Source: Phymorhynchus buccinoides
Lineage: Eukaryota > Mollusca > Gastropoda > Neogastropoda > Raphitomidae
Assembly: GCA_017654935.2 (NCBI GenBank)
Contig: CM065711.1
Span: forward strand, 33,459,524-33,523,523
Length of the DNA: 64,000 nt
Direction of reading: 5' to 3'
The number at the start of each line of letters is the position of its first letter. The stretch's first letter is position 1. Made by a program: the position numbers and the translations under genes. The notes under the pieces were generated by a model. It saw nothing but the letters and a program-made list of their open reading frames with translations. It did no database searches and was not told the origin of the DNA. Positions 9,810 to 21,860 of this stretch are shown in pieces.

Positions 9810-10045
9810 AAATACTTAGGCCCAGCAAGTCCGACTTCGGCTGGAGGAAATCTTTTTGAAAGTTTCGTGAAAAATGGCAGGAGAATGGACCGGTTAGGCA
9901 GAAAGATAGTAGATGACAGTAAGCAAAGGGAAAAGGCAGAGTCAAAGATAGTGACAGATTAAAGGAAGTTGCAAGAACAGAACTTCCAGAAGGTGGGGGA
10001 ACTATTTATACAAAAGACCCCCCGGTATCCCCACGGGAGAAACAA
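9810..10045 (-). repeat. Interspersed GTGGGGATACCG repeat, copy
   Basis: Same family as 1913-2205. It contains CAGAACTTCCAGAAGGTGGG and CCCCCCGGTATCCCCACGGG at its right end, directly followed by a LINE 3' tail. Confidence 0.7.
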
Positions 10046-10114
10046 AGCAAAAACATTGGCATTGCTGATTAGGGCAGCAAACTGGGGCCGTGGGTGGATG
10101 CCTCGTGCCTCCAT

Positions 10115-10625
10115 ATAATAATAAATAACAATAATAATTGTTAGCATTTCTATAAATTATTTTACACTCAAGGCGCTTCCATTCACTGATACACCCGCAG
10201 TCACACAAAACATTATTACCCAGTCATTCACCCAGGTACAAGATCAAGAAGGAAACATTTAGAAACCGAATGAGCTTTGAAAGTAGTGAGTCTTGAGTTT
10301 AGCTTTGAAAGTAGAAATAGTTGGCTCATGGCGGAGATCGACTGGGAGGGAGTTCCAAACAGCAGGGGCACTGAAACTGAAACTGCGGTCACCAAATGAT
10401 TTTAGATTTGTTTTTGGAACTTTCAGAAGTTTTGTGTTTGAGGACCTGAGTGAGCGGGAAGGAGTGTAGGTATGAAGAGCACTGGAGAGGTAAGGCGGAA
10501 GGGTCTGTTCAAAGTGACGGAAGGATAGGACAGCCAGCTTGTACTGAAGGCGGGACTGCACAGGGAGCCAATGGAGCTCCTTCAGAAGTGGCGTGACGTG
10601 ATCACACTTGCGCTGGACGACCCCG
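10115..10625 (-). mobile_element. CR1/L2-like LINE, 3' end
   Basis: On the minus strand the frame reads HVTPLLKELHWLPVQSRLQY, then YLSSALHTYTPSRSLRSSN, RSFSFSAPAVWNSLPVDLR and FKAKLKTHYF, stopping near 10,259. After it comes GGCGCTTGAGTG-like 3' UTR and an ATT-rich tail. The pattern is the reverse-transcriptase C-terminus of the same broad class as 7572-8150 but a different family. The mirror is 37,370-37,880. Confidence 0.85.
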
Positions 10626-10639
10626 CCCCCTCCACCAGT

Positions 10640-10945
10640 CTCTCCCCGTGGGGATACCGGGGGGTCTTTCGTAAAAATAGTTCCCCCACCTTCTGGAAGT
10701 TCTGTGCTTGTAACTAGCTTCCTCTTGTCTTTGACTCCGCCTTTTCCTTTTGCTTTCTATCATCTACTGACTTTTTGGCCGACCCATTCTCCTGCCTTTT
10801 TTCCAAGAACATCCTCCAATCTTTGAGCTCCTCCGAAATCGGAATGTGTCGGCTGTACGCAGCGGGGAGGGGAGACCAGTGAAAACTAAAAAAAACGGAC
10901 ACGTACGTACCTTACCCATTGTGGCCATACGGCCTGGGATCGCAG
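10640..10945. repeat. Interspersed GTGGGGATACCG repeat, copy
   Basis: It begins CCCCGTGGGGATACCGGGGG and ends near GGCCATACGGCCTGGGATCG. It is in opposite orientation to the copy at 9810 and flanks the same LINE fragment on its other side. Confidence 0.75.
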
Positions 10946-10978
10946 AAGAGGAAGGGCACCAAGTCCTCTGGTGTGGTA

Positions 10979-11213
10979 CAGTGGAACCTCCCTTATAAGA
11001 CCTCCACAAATCATCCCAAAATGAGGTCTTATAAAGGAGGGGTCTTATAAGGGAGGTAATTTTAATACTTACAAAGAAGGACGATGTCTCAGAGAAGTGG
11101 GTCTTACTCGAAGCAAAACACCCCAACGCCCGTATAAAACGCCGTACAATATTTCGATTTATATTTCGAAGTAGGTCTTATGTGGGAGGGAGTCTTATAA
11201 AGGAGGTTCCACT
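10979..11213. mobile_element. pogo-like MITE with TA target duplication
   Basis: The ends are CAGTGGAACCTCCCTTATAA and AGGAGGTTCCACTG, with TA on both sides. Inverted internal copies of GGTCTTATAA flank an AT-rich core. The mirror is about 36,753-36,996. Confidence 0.75.
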
Positions 11214-11261
11214 GTATTTATTGGTGCTCTGCAGGACTCGTCAGCTTCAGCTAATCACACC

Positions 11262-12113
11262 ATGGTAGAGAGAGACAGACAGAGGGAGAGAGAGAGAGAG
11301 AGACAGAGGGGGAGAGAGACAGAGGGAGGGAGAGAGAGACAGAGGGAGAGAGAGAGACGGAGGGAGAGAGAGAGATGGGAGAGGGAGAGAGACAGACGGA
11401 GAGAGAGAGAGACAGAGGAGGGAGAGAGAAAGAGGGAGAGAGAGAGACAGAGGGAGAGAGAGAGAGAGAGAGAGACAGAGGGAGAGAGAGAGACAGAGGG
11501 AGAGATAGACAGGGAGAGAGAGAGACAGAGGGAGAGACAGAGGGAGAGAGAGAAACAGAGGGAGAGAGAGAGAGAAGAGGGAGAGATAGACAGGAGAGAG
11601 AGAGAGACGGAGGGGGAGAGAGAGAGAGGGAGAGATAGACAGAGAGAGAGAGAGAGAAACAGAGAGGGAGAGAGAGACAGAGGGAGAGAGAGGGGGAGAG
11701 AGAGACAGAGGGAGAGAGAGAGAGAGGGAGAGAGAGAGACAGAGGGAGAGAGAGAGACAGAGGGAGAGAGAGATAGACAGAGGGAGAGAGAGAGACAGAG
11801 AGGGAGAGAAAGAGGGAGAGATAGACAGGGAGAGAGAGAGACAGAGGGGGAGAGAGAGACAGAGGGAGAGAGAGAGACAGAGGGAGAGAGAAAGAGAGAG
11901 AGATAGACAGGGAGAGAGAGAGACAGAGGGGGAGAGAGAGACAGAGGGAGAGAGAAAGAGGGAGAGATAGACAGGGAGAGAGAGAGACAGAGGGGGAGAG
12001 AGAGACAGAGGGAGAGGGAGAGAGAGAGAGGGAGAGATAGACAGGGAGAGAGAGAGACAGAGGGGGAGAGAGAGGGAGAGAGAGAGACAGAGGGAGAGAG
12101 AGAGAGACAGAGG

Positions 12114-12147
<34 letters not shown>

Positions 12148-12335
12148 GACAGAGGGGGAGAGAGAGAGAGAGAGACAGAGGGAGAGAGAGAGACAGAGGG
12201 AGAGAGAGAGACAGAGGGAGGGAGAGAGACAGAGGAGAGAGAGAGAGAGGGGGAGTGAGAGAGAGAGACAGAGGGAGAGAGAGAGAGAGATGGAGAGAGA
12301 GAGAGACAGAGGGAGAGAGAGAGAGATAAAATCTG
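11262..12335. repeat. GAGAGACAGAGG minisatellite, ~1.07 kb
   Basis: A purine-only tract built from GAGAGA, GACAGAGG and GATAGACAGG modules. The strand asymmetry is complete (G/A against C/T). Long Arg/Glu or Leu/Ser frames are compositional. The mirror is 35,615-36,705 with reshuffled modules. Confidence 0.95.
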
Positions 12336-12384
12336 AGTATATCTTCTTCATACCCGGATAATTCGAGCACACTTCTTTCACTGT

Positions 12385-12795
12385 TAAAGACCACCCGTTT
12401 ATAGATAATGTATGCATTATTAAAGACCACCAATTTGTTGATAATGTATGCATTATTAAAGACCACCAATTTGTTGATAATGTATGCATTGTTAAAGACC
12501 ACCAATTTGTTGATAATGTATGCATTGTTAAAGACCACCAATTTATTGATAATGTGTGCATTATTAAAGACCACCAATTTATTGATAATGTATGCATTAT
12601 TAAAGACCACCAATTTATTGATAATGTATGCATTAAAGACCACCAATTTATTGATAATGTATGCATTATTAAAGACCACCAATTTATTGATAATGTATGC
12701 ATTGTTAAAGACCAATTTATTGATAATGTATGCATTATTAAAGACCACCCAATTTATTGATAATGTATGCATTATTAAAGACCACCAATTTATTC
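12385..12795. repeat. Minisatellite, ~36-bp unit
   Basis: About 11 copies of TTAAAGACCACCAATTTATT + GATAATGTATGCATTA, a few shortened. The mirror is 35,150-35,570 with nearly the same order of variant units. Confidence 0.93.
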
Positions 12796-12874
12796 ACATA
12801 CATGCAAACATCTACATTTTCCAAATATCTGACACCCATTATTTCGCAATATTTATTAAGCAAGTTTTAAATGT

Positions 12875-13093
12875 TTAGGGGAAGACGGGGTAAAAAGCGC
12901 ATGGGTGGGTAAGAAGCCCACCCCAATTATCTCATGAAATGAAGCAAATTTCAGTCTTATTTTGCCCATGAGACGAGCGTTAATGTCTAGCATTCGTCTC
13001 ATGGGCAAATTTGACTGAAATTTTCTTTATTTCATGAGATAATTGGGGTGGGCTTCTTACCCGCCCATGCGCTTTTTACCCCGTCTTCCCCTA
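12875..13093. mobile_element. Foldback MITE (GGGGAAGACGGGGTAAAAAG)
   Basis: Two nearly perfect ~100-bp arms (TTAGGGGAAGACGGGG ... and its complement CCCCGTCTTCCCCTAA) surround a short centre with TTAATGTCTAGCA. The RNA or single strand would form a hairpin of about 100 bp. Copies are at 34,841-35,068, 59,905-60,046 (one arm short) and 63,633-63,786. Confidence 0.85.
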
Positions 13094-13395
13094 ACACAGT
13101 CGCTTCAAACTATAGAAACAACAGCAACAACAGCAAAAACACCACCACCACCACCACCACCACCACCAACAACCATAACAACAACAACAGCAACAACCAA
13201 ACGTTCTCGCAATCTTAGAGCAAAACAAACAATCAGAAATGCATTCTCCATTCAGTGCTTATTGGCTCCTGTAAAATCAACATATCTGCGTTTGTGAACA
13301 AATCTCATGAAAATCAAAGACATTGTCGTTTTTGTTTCAAAGCTTTTTAATGAATGAATCAACCCAAGCAAACATATACATGCATTTGACATTCA

Positions 13396-14590
13396 GCACA
13401 CCTCAGGCAGGGACACAGGGGGTCACACCTCAGGCAGGGATACAGGGGGTCACACCTCAGGCAGGGACACAGGGGGTCACACCTCAGGCAGGGATACAGG
13501 GGGTCACACCTCAGGCAGGGACACAGGGGGTCACACCTCAGGCAGGGATACAGGGGGTCACACCTCAGGCAGGGATACAGGGGGTAACACCTCAGGCAGG
13601 GATACAGGGGGTCACACCTCAGGCAGGGATACAGGGGGTCACACCTCAGGCAGGGATAGAGGGGGTCACACCTCAGGCAGGGATACAGGGGGTCACACCT
13701 CAGGCAGGGATACAGGGGGTCACACCTCAGGCAGGGATACAGGGGGTCACACCTCAGGCAGGGATACAGGGGGTCACACCTCAGGCAGGGACACAGGGGG
13801 TCACACCTCAGGCAGGGATACAGGGGGTCACACCTCAGGCAGGGATACAGGGGGTCACACCTCAGGCAGGGATACAGGGGGTCACACCTCAGGCAGGGAT
13901 ACAGGGGGTCACACCTCAGGCAGGGACACAGGGGGTCACACCTCAGGCAGGGATACAGGGGGTCACACCTCAGGCAGGGATACAGGGGGTCACACCTCAG
14001 GCAGGGATACAGGGGGTCACACCTCAGGCAGGGATACGGGGGGTCACACCTCAGGCAGGGATACAGGGGGTCACACCTCAGGCAGGGATACAGGGGGTCA
14101 CACCTCAGGCAGGGATAGAGGGGGTCACACCTCAGGCAGGGATACAGGGGGTCACACCTCAGGCAGGGATACAGGGGGTCACACCTCAGGCAGGGATAGA
14201 GGGGGTCACACCTCAGGCAGGGATACAGGGGGTCACACCTCAGGCAGGGATACAGGGGGTCACACCTCAGGCAGGGATACAGGGGGTCACACCTCAGGCA
14301 GGGATAGAGGGGGTCACACCTCAGGCAGGGATACAGGGGGTCACACCTCAGGCAGGGATACAGGGGGTCACACCTCAGGCAGGGACACAGGGGGTCACAC
14401 CTCAGACAGGGATAGAGGGGGTCACACCTCAGGCAGGGATACAGGGGGTCACACCTCAGGCAGGGACACAGGGGGTCACACCTCAGACAGGGATAGAGGG
14501 GGTCACACCTCAGGCAAGGACACAGGGGGTCACACCTCAGGCAGGGACACAGGGGGTCACACCTCAGGCAGGGACACAGGGGGTCACACC
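13396..14590. repeat. 27-bp minisatellite, ~44 copies
   Basis: The unit is CACCTCAGGCAGGGATACAG + GGGGTCA. Because 27 is a multiple of 3 it stays open in one frame for over 400 codons (TPQAGIQGV repeats), but there is no splice or start context supporting a gene. The mirror at 34,200-34,535 has only about 12 copies. Confidence 0.93.
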
Positions 14591-14864
14591 GAAGGTTTGT
14601 TTTGGTACTTGAAGCCCTAAACCAGCATTAGAATGGCTAGAGTTAGTTCATTTGTTTTTGTTATTTTCGGCGGAAAAGCAATGGCGGAAATTTGCTGTTT
14701 TGCGGACAGTTCCCATCCCTGATACCTCCATTCCTTCTTCAACTTGACAAAGACAGACAGAGGAGCAATGAAGAAATTAATCAGTAAATAAATCATTCAA
14801 ATAGAGACACAGATAAACTTAATAAGAGGAAGAACAAATCGTAAAGAAGAAAGAAACAACAGTG

Positions 14865-15185
14865 AAACCAGAGGCACTGGAGTCATAGTGAGGCGCGTTA
14901 TAAAGACAGGAATGGTATGTATCTGTGGAAAGGGTCACAAGGGAAAATGGCAAACATCTTTTTATCAAAGTAAACCCAGAGGCACTGGAGTTGTAGTGAG
15001 GCGCGTTATAAAGACATGAATGGTATATATCTGCGGAAAGGGTCACAGGGGGAAATGGCAAACATCTTTTTATCAAAGTAAACCCAGAGGCACTGGAGTT
15101 ATAGTGAGGCGCGTTATAAAGACAGGAATGGTATGTATCTGTGGAAAGGGTCACAGGGGAAAATGGCGAACATCTTTTTATCTAA
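14865..15185. repeat. Tandem repeat, ~109-bp unit, three copies
   Basis: Three consecutive copies of a unit containing CCAGAGGCACTGGAGT, GAGGCGCGTTATAAAGACA and CATCTTTTTATC. The mirror is 33,700-33,915, about two copies. Confidence 0.88.
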
Positions 15186-15369
15186 ATATACATTAAAAAA
15201 AGAAAAGCACTCATATATTTACCAAAGCATTAGCCATTAACCACATTGTCTTGAACTGAACAATATTGTATCGATACCTTGGCAATGAATACAACCCCTT
15301 TCTCAATTAATTATATAAGTCACAAACCATAATAAAGAACATTGTTTCTTCAGTCAGAAGCCCCCAACT

Positions 15370-17345
15370 GTTTAACATGATTCACTACCAATAAAGAAGA
15401 TTGTGTCTACAAAATAAAGCAGCCAACTGCATAACATAATTAACTAATTCACTACCAATAAAGAAGACTGTTTCTACAATCAACTGTTTAACATAATTCA
15501 CTAATTCACTACCAATAAAGAAGACTTTCTACATTCAATAAAGCAGCCAACTGCATAACATGATTCACTAATTCACTGCCAATAAAGAAGACTGTTTCTA
15601 CAATCAACTGTTTAACATAATTCACTAATTCACTACCAATAAAGAAGATTGTTTCAACTAATAAAAAGCAGTCAATTGTTTAACACGATTTACTAATTCA
15701 CTACCAATAAAGAAGATTGTTTCAACTAATAAAAAGCAGTGAATTGTTTAACACGATTTACTAATTCACTACCAATAAAGAAGATTGTTTCAACTAATAA
15801 AAAGCAGTCAATTGTTTAACACGATTTACTAATTCACTACCAATAAAGAAGATTGTTTCAACTAATAAAAAGCAGTGAATTGTTTAACACGATTTACTAA
15901 TTCACTGCCAATAACGAAGATTGTTTCAACTAATAAAAAGCAGTGAATTGTTTAACACGATTTACTAATTCACTGCCAATAACGAAGATTGTTTCAACTA
16001 ATAAAAAGCAGTGAATTGTTTAACACGATTTACTAATTCACTGCCAATAACGAAGATTGTTTCAACTAATAAAAAGCAGTGAATTGTTTAACACGATTTA
16101 CTAATTCACTGCCAATAACGAAGATTGTTTCAACTAATAAAAAGCAGTGAATTGTTTAACACGATTTACTAATTCACTACCAATAAAGAAGATTGTTTCA
16201 ACTAATAAAAAGCAGTGAATTGTTTAACACGATTTACTAATTCACTGCCAATAACGAAGATTGTTTCAACTAATAAAAAGCAGTCAATTGTTTAACACGA
16301 TTTACTAATTCACTACCAATAAAGAAGATTGTTTCAACTAATAAAAAGCAGTGAATTGTTTAACACGATTTACTAATTCACTACCAATAAAGAAGATTGT
16401 TTCAACTAATAAAAAGCAGTCAATTGTTTAACACGATTTACTAATTCACTGCCAATAACGAAGATTGTTTCAACTAATAAAAAGCAGTGAATTGTTTAAC
16501 ACGATTTACTAATTCACTGCCAATAAAGAAGATTGTTTCAACTAATAAAAAGCAGTCAATTGTTTAACACGATTTACTAATTCACTACCAATAAAGAAGA
16601 TTGTTTCAACTAATAAAAAGCAGTGAATTGTTTAACACGATTTACTAATTCACTGCCAATAACGAAGATTGTTTCAACTAATAAAAAGCAGTGAATTGTT
16701 TAACACGATTTACTAATTCACTGCCAATAACGAAGATTGTTTCAACTAATAAAAAGCAGTGAATTGTTTAACACGATTTACTAATTCACTGCCAATAACG
16801 AAGATTGTTTCAACTAATAAAAAGCAGTGAATTGTTTAACACGATTTACTAATTCACTGCCAATAACGAAGATTGTTTCAACTAATAAAAAGCAGTCAAT
16901 TGTTTAACACGATTTACTAATTCACTGCCAATAACGAAGATTGTTTCAACTAATAAAAAGCAGTCAATTGTTTAACACGATTTACTAATTCACTACCAAT
17001 AAAGAAGATTGTTTCAACTAATAAAAAGCAGTCAATTGTTTAACACGATTTACTAATTCACTACCAATAAAGAAGATTGTTTCAACTAATAAAAAGCAGT
17101 CAATTGTTTAACACGATTTACTAATTCACTACCAATAAAGAAGATTGTTTCAACTAATAAAAAGCAGTCAATTGTTTAACACGATTTACTAATTCACTGC
17201 CAATAACGAAGATTGTTTCAACTAATAAAAAGCAGTCAATTGTTTAACACGATTTACTAATTCACTGCCAATAAAGATTGTTTCTACACTCATCTGTTTA
17301 ACATGATTCATTAATTCACTGCCAATAAAGAAGATTTATTTAAAG
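15370..17345. repeat. 68-bp satellite-like array, ~28 copies
   Basis: The unit contains AATAAAGAAGATTGTTTCAA, CTAATAAAAAGCAGTCAATT and ACACGATTTACTAATTCAC. Edge copies are more diverged than central ones, as expected of unequal exchange. Variants (AAAGAAG/AACGAAG, CAGTCA/CAGTGA) are mixed along the array. The mirror at 32,180-33,500 has about 19 copies. Confidence 0.93.
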
Positions 17346-17399
17346 AAAATAAATCTGTCAACTGCTTGATATGATTTACAGAAATCACTGCCAATGGTC

Positions 17400-17945
17400 T
17401 GTTATTTTGTTAAGGGTGTGCACCTCATGAAAGCCAAAAGGACATCTTGTGCACTTCTAGACAAAAGTGCTCCACATTTTCTGAGGTGGTGTATCACCAA
17501 GAGAGGAAGACGTCCATGCGTAATATTATTGCTGACGTGTATTTGACGTACGGTCTTCAAATCCGATATTTCTTTCAGGGGCCATATCTTTCACATCGTT
17601 AGACTTAGCCGGCAACACATAGACACGGAAGTTACGCATGGGGAAACCATCAATAATGAAAAGAAAGACGGGGGGAATGGGGATTAGGAGAAACATGGAC
17701 ACATGCGCGTATTTGTTTTCCTTCTTTCTTTTACATATTGACGGCTTCCGCACAGGAAATATGGATGTAGTATGTATGTACGCGTACAGTCTTCAAACTT
17801 GGTGTGCGAGTGCATTGGCTTGCAATACAAGAACTGATAAATACCTTGACAGTCATGACAGGGTTTTGTCTTCTTCACAATATAACATTGTAATCATCAC
17901 GCACTTGGAAATCATTGGCGCTTTTCTTTCCCCCATACACAACGT
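17400..17945. other. Unique-looking spacer, no gene recognised
   Basis: Non-repetitive sequence between two arrays. A minus-strand open stretch near 17,526-17,650 (FRVYVLPAKSNDVKDMAPE) looks coding-like in composition but has no convincing splice acceptor and no recognised homologue. The other arm (31,860-31,990) preserves it with indels. Confidence 0.35.
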
Positions 17946-18375
17946 TCACTTTATATCACTTCAAAGAGCATGAAGCTTTGTCATCAATGCACACCATTGT
18001 CATGGTAAACCACTTCAAAGTGCATGAAGCTTTGTCATCAACGCACACCATTGTCATGGTAAATCACTTCAAAGTGCATGAAGCTTCCATTGTCATGGTA
18101 AACCACTTCAAAGTGCATGAAGCTTTGTCATCAATGCACACCATTGTCATGGTAAACCACTTCAAAGTGCATGAAGCTTTGTCATCAACGCACACCATTG
18201 TCATGGTAAATCACTTCAAAGTGCGTGAAGCTTTGTCATCAATGCACACCATTGTCATGGTAAACCACTTCAAAGTGCATGAAGCTTTGTCATCAACGCA
18301 CACCATTGTCATGGTAAATCACTTCAAAGTGCGTGAAGCTTTGTCATCAATGCACACCATTGTCATGGTAAATCA
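17946..18375. repeat. 54-bp minisatellite
   Basis: About eight copies of CACTTCAAAGTGCATGAAGC + TTTGTCATCAATGCACACCA + TTGTCATGGTAAAC. It passes directly into the 21-bp array, whose unit (ATTGTCATGATAAATCACTTC) is contained within this longer unit. Confidence 0.9.
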
Positions 18376-19130
18376 CTTCATTGTCATGGTAAATCACTTC
18401 ATTGTCATGATAAATCACTTCATTGTCATGATAAATCACTCCATTGTCATGATAAATCATTCATTGTCATGATAAATCACTCCATTGTCATGATAAATCA
18501 CTTCATTGTCATGATAAATCACTTCATTGTCATGATAAATCACTTCATTGTCATGATAAATCACACCATTGTCATGATAAATCACTCCATTGTCATGATA
18601 AATCACTCCATTGTCATGATAAATCACTTCATTGTCATGATAAATCACACCATCGTCATGATAAATCACTTCATTGTCATGATAAATCACTCCATTGTCA
18701 TGATAAATCACTCCATTGTCATGATAAATCACTTCATTGTCATGATAAATCACTCCATTGTCATGATAAATCACTTCATTGTCATGGTAAATCACACCAT
18801 TGTCATGGTAAATCACTCCATTGTCATGATAAATCACTTCATTGTCATGATAAATCACTCCATTGTCATGATAAATCACTCCATTGTCATGATAAATCAC
18901 TTCATTGTCATGATAAATCACTTCATTGTCATGATAAATCACTTCATTGTCATGATAAATCACTTCATTGTCATGATAAATCACTTCATTGTCATGATAA
19001 ATCACTTCATTGTCATGATAAATCACACCATCGTCATGATCAATCACTTCATTGTCATGATAAATCACACCATCGTCATGATAAATCACTTCATTGTCAT
19101 GATAAATCACTCCATTGTCATGATAAATCA
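18376..19130. repeat. 21-bp minisatellite, ~36 copies
   Basis: ATTGTCATGATAAATCACTTC with TTC/TCC/ACC variants. A multiple of three, so it is open in both directions (IVMINHF and YHDNEVI repeats). It probably arose by amplifying part of the adjacent 54-bp unit. The mirror at 29,560-31,330 is roughly twice as long and very rich in indels. Confidence 0.93.
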
Positions 19131-19359
19131 CTTCAAAGTTTGTGAAGCTTTGTAATCAACGCACTCCATTGTCATGCTAAATCACTTCAAACTGTGTAAA
19201 GCTTCGTAATCAATGCACACAATTGTCATGATAAATCACTTAATTGTCATGATAAATCACTTCAAAGTATATGAAGCTTTGTAATCAATGCACACCATTG
19301 TCATGATACATAACTTCATTGTCATGATACATCACACCATTGTCTTGATAAATCACTAC

Positions 19360-19640
19360 TGAACCTCATTTCACATGAGTAGGATTGTCTTGAAACATGT
19401 GAAACATTGTTATCCACTACACAATGTTGTGCCTTTCAGCCCCTGGTGCTGACTGAACCTCAATTCACATCAGTAGGATTGTCTTGCTCAACCACAAAGA
19501 GTGAAACATTGTTACCCACTACACAACGTTGTGCCTTTCAGCCCCTGGTGCTGACTGAACCTCATTTCACATCAGTAGGATTGTCTTGTTCAACCACAAA
19601 GAGTGAAACATTGTTACCCACTACACAACGTTGTCTTGTT
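19360..19640. repeat. ~102-bp tandem repeat, three copies
   Basis: The unit contains TTCACATCAGTAGGATTGTC, CACAAAGAGTGAAACATTG and GCCTTTCAGCCCCTGGTGC. The mirror is 29,095-29,510 with four copies. Confidence 0.9.
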
Positions 19641-19689
19641 GCATGCATTGACAGTTATTGAAACTTCTTCCTCGTTACCAAATTGTCTG

Positions 19690-19935
19690 AAAAGCATCCT
19701 GACACGAATTCAATGAAGACTGTCCCTTTCAGCTATCTCCGTCTGACAAGTGTCCTGACATGAATTCATTGAAGACTGTCCCTTTCAGCTATCTTCATCT
19801 GACAAGTGTCCTGACACGAATTCAAGGAAGACTATCCCTGTTCAGCTATCTCCATCTGACAAGTGTCCTGACACGAATTCAAGGAAGACTATCCCTGTCA
19901 GCTATCTCCATCTGACAAGTGTCTTGATCGTCACT
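19690..19935. repeat. ~60-bp tandem repeat, four copies
   Basis: The unit contains CTGACAAGTGTCCTGACACG, GAATTCAATGAAGACTGTCC and TTTCAGCTATCTCC. The mirror is 28,810-29,050. Confidence 0.88.
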
Positions 19936-20329
19936 GAAGCTGTTTTTCCCACGAAAAGGGTTCTCTGGGTTTACAGTCTGACTTGTTGAAGCTTTGTTTA
20001 CTATGTACACCACAATTTATAAAAATCAATTTGTAGTTTTTTAAGTGTTTTATTTTCTGATAAACAACTTACCCTGATAGACCCATTGAGGATAACCGCA
20101 GCTGTTCTAGAATGAACAGTGTTCTGTTTTTAAATTGTTGACAATTGTGCAATAACCGTAGCACAATTTAGTTTTCAGGAATCACACAGTTGCGTTGCAC
20201 TTACAAACTCTTCATTCAAATACACAACATTGTATTCTTATAATATAACAGTTTTTATACAGTTAGTGAAGCCGTTTTCCTATGAACAGGGTTCTCTGGA
20301 AACACGTCTTGACCATCATTGAAGCTTTT

Positions 20330-20645
20330 GTTCAACGCACACCACAGTTTTCACAATCAGTTTACACACACATTAGAGCTGCCCTCAATGCACACCACAG
20401 TTTTCACAATCAGTTTACACACACATTAGAGCTTCCCTCCAACGCACCAGACTGTGTTGATAAAGGTCTGTGCACACCACAGTTTTCACAATCACTTTAC
20501 ACACACATTAGAGCTGCCCTCCAACGCACCAGACTGTGTTGATAAAGGTCTGTGTACACCACAGTTTTGACAATCAGTTTACAAACACATTAGAGCTTCC
20601 CTCCAACGCACCAGACGTGTGTTGATAAAGGTATATGTACACGTT
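20330..20645. repeat. ~81-bp tandem repeat, four copies
   Basis: The unit contains CACACCACAGTTTTCACAAT, ACACACATTAGAGCTGCCCT and GCACCAGACTGTGTTGATAA. The mirror is 28,150-28,420. Confidence 0.85.
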
Positions 20646-21298
20646 AACATTATATCACACAAAATAATCACTATTTCCCCCCATGGCAACACAGTGAGAT
20701 GTAAAGTAATCATCATGAGTTGTCTAACACTGTTTTTTGTCATGGTGAATTAGAGATCTTTTTGTGACTGTTGTTAACCTTTACTCTGCGGAACAGTATC
20801 ATCACCACAATCAGCGAGCACCCTATTGCCACGGCACTGTCTGCGGTGATCGCTTTGTCACTGTCAGTTGGCACAACGGGTTTAGCAGTCCAAGGTCTAA
20901 CTATATCCTTGTCATTAGTCACCAAAGATTTTTTTTTAAAGATTAACGGTTTAAAATGCCCCTGTCAGTTGTCACAACGGGATTAGCAGAGCAAGCTATA
21001 AAACTATTTCTTAAAACAGATTTGATATAAGTGCATGACACGTTTGTCTCCCTTTATGTCATGAACAAATCACAGCAAAGCTGATTGTCAAATATTCAAC
21101 GCCTTTGACATTTGAAACATCTTTGAAATAAGAAAATCATTAAAATGTACAATTCAGGAGACAAAACATTCAATGAGGTATACTTTAACTGTACAATGGT
21201 AAAATGAATATTGTCTGAGAATGGATTCAGCTAGTCATGACACGAATGAGATCTTGCCGTGGAAAACATGGAAAGGGGGAATACTGAACACTGAACAC
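20646..21298. other. Intergenic spacer, nothing recognised
   Basis: AT-rich non-repetitive sequence without a supported gene. It carries two short TGTCAGTTG(G/T)CACAACGGG copies near 20,860 and 20,963. The mirror is 27,600-28,130. Confidence 0.4.
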
Positions 21299-21402
21299 TG
21301 TGGTTCTGGTTCTGGTCCTGGTTCTGGTCCTGGTTCTGGTCCTGGTTCTGGTCCTGGTTCTGGTTCTGGTTCTGGTCCTGGTTCTGGTTCTGGTTCTGGT
21401 AT
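21299..21402. repeat. GGTTCTGGTCCT minisatellite
   Basis: About 104 bp of six- and twelve-base units, open as Gly-Ser-Gly-Pro repeats. The mirror is 27,465-27,540, shorter and irregular. Confidence 0.9.
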
Positions 21403-21714
21403 CTATTACGTCCAATGAGCCTATGAAGGCTATGTACTCGACGTAACTGGGAGAGCGCACCTGAGAATTGAAATATAAAATCCTTTTTCTTTTCTTTTTT
21501 TAAAATGAAGACACATGTCTTTGGTTTTTACCTGTCTGGTGGTGTTGACAGTTTTTTTAAGAGTTGACCATAGGCCTTTTCGCAATATCCGGGCTGGACC
21601 AATCCGGCTAGCGTAGCGCTCACCGGGGACAAACCCCGACTGGCACAGCTCCTGCCTTTCATTTACCACTACTTTGACCTATGTTCCCTAATTCCCTATT
21701 TTAATCTTTAGTTG

Positions 21715-21860
21715 GTGCAGGCCCCGAAGGTGAACCGCCTGGCGCTGATGGTGCTGCACTGGCGGGGCCTGCTGCGATGGCTTCGTCGGTCAGTGGATTC
21801 CACTCCGTCACCGTTCTTACAGAGAAGGACATCAAGGTGAAGGGGGACAGGGCAGAGAAT
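21715..21860 (-). mobile_element. LINE-like C-terminal fragment
   Basis: The minus-strand frame reads SVRTVTEWNPLTDEAIAAGP then a Ser/Pro/Ala/Gly-rich tail and a stop near 21,715. The RT(V/I).EWN.L motif is common at the C-terminus of non-LTR retrotransposon ORF2 proteins. The fragment is short, so the class is uncertain. The mirror is 27,015-27,185 with several indels. Confidence 0.55.

Noticed and set aside
11251..12772. Open frames of about 500 codons rich in Leu/Ser or Arg/Glu
   Set aside because: They arise from the purine/pyrimidine minisatellite and the 36-bp array. Composition alone keeps the frames open.
13323..14612. A 429-codon open frame of TPQAGIQGV repeats
   Set aside because: It is a 27-bp minisatellite whose length is a multiple of three. 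Copy number drops from ~44 to ~12 in the other arm, and there is no splice or promoter support.
15370..17345. CRISPR-like regular repeat array
   Set aside because: The 68-bp units follow each other without unique spacers, and the DNA is clearly eukaryotic.
17526..17753. A small membrane-protein gene on the minus strand
   Set aside because: The frame has no recognised homologue, no clear acceptor and lies between satellites. The other arm breaks the frame, although that arm is error-prone.
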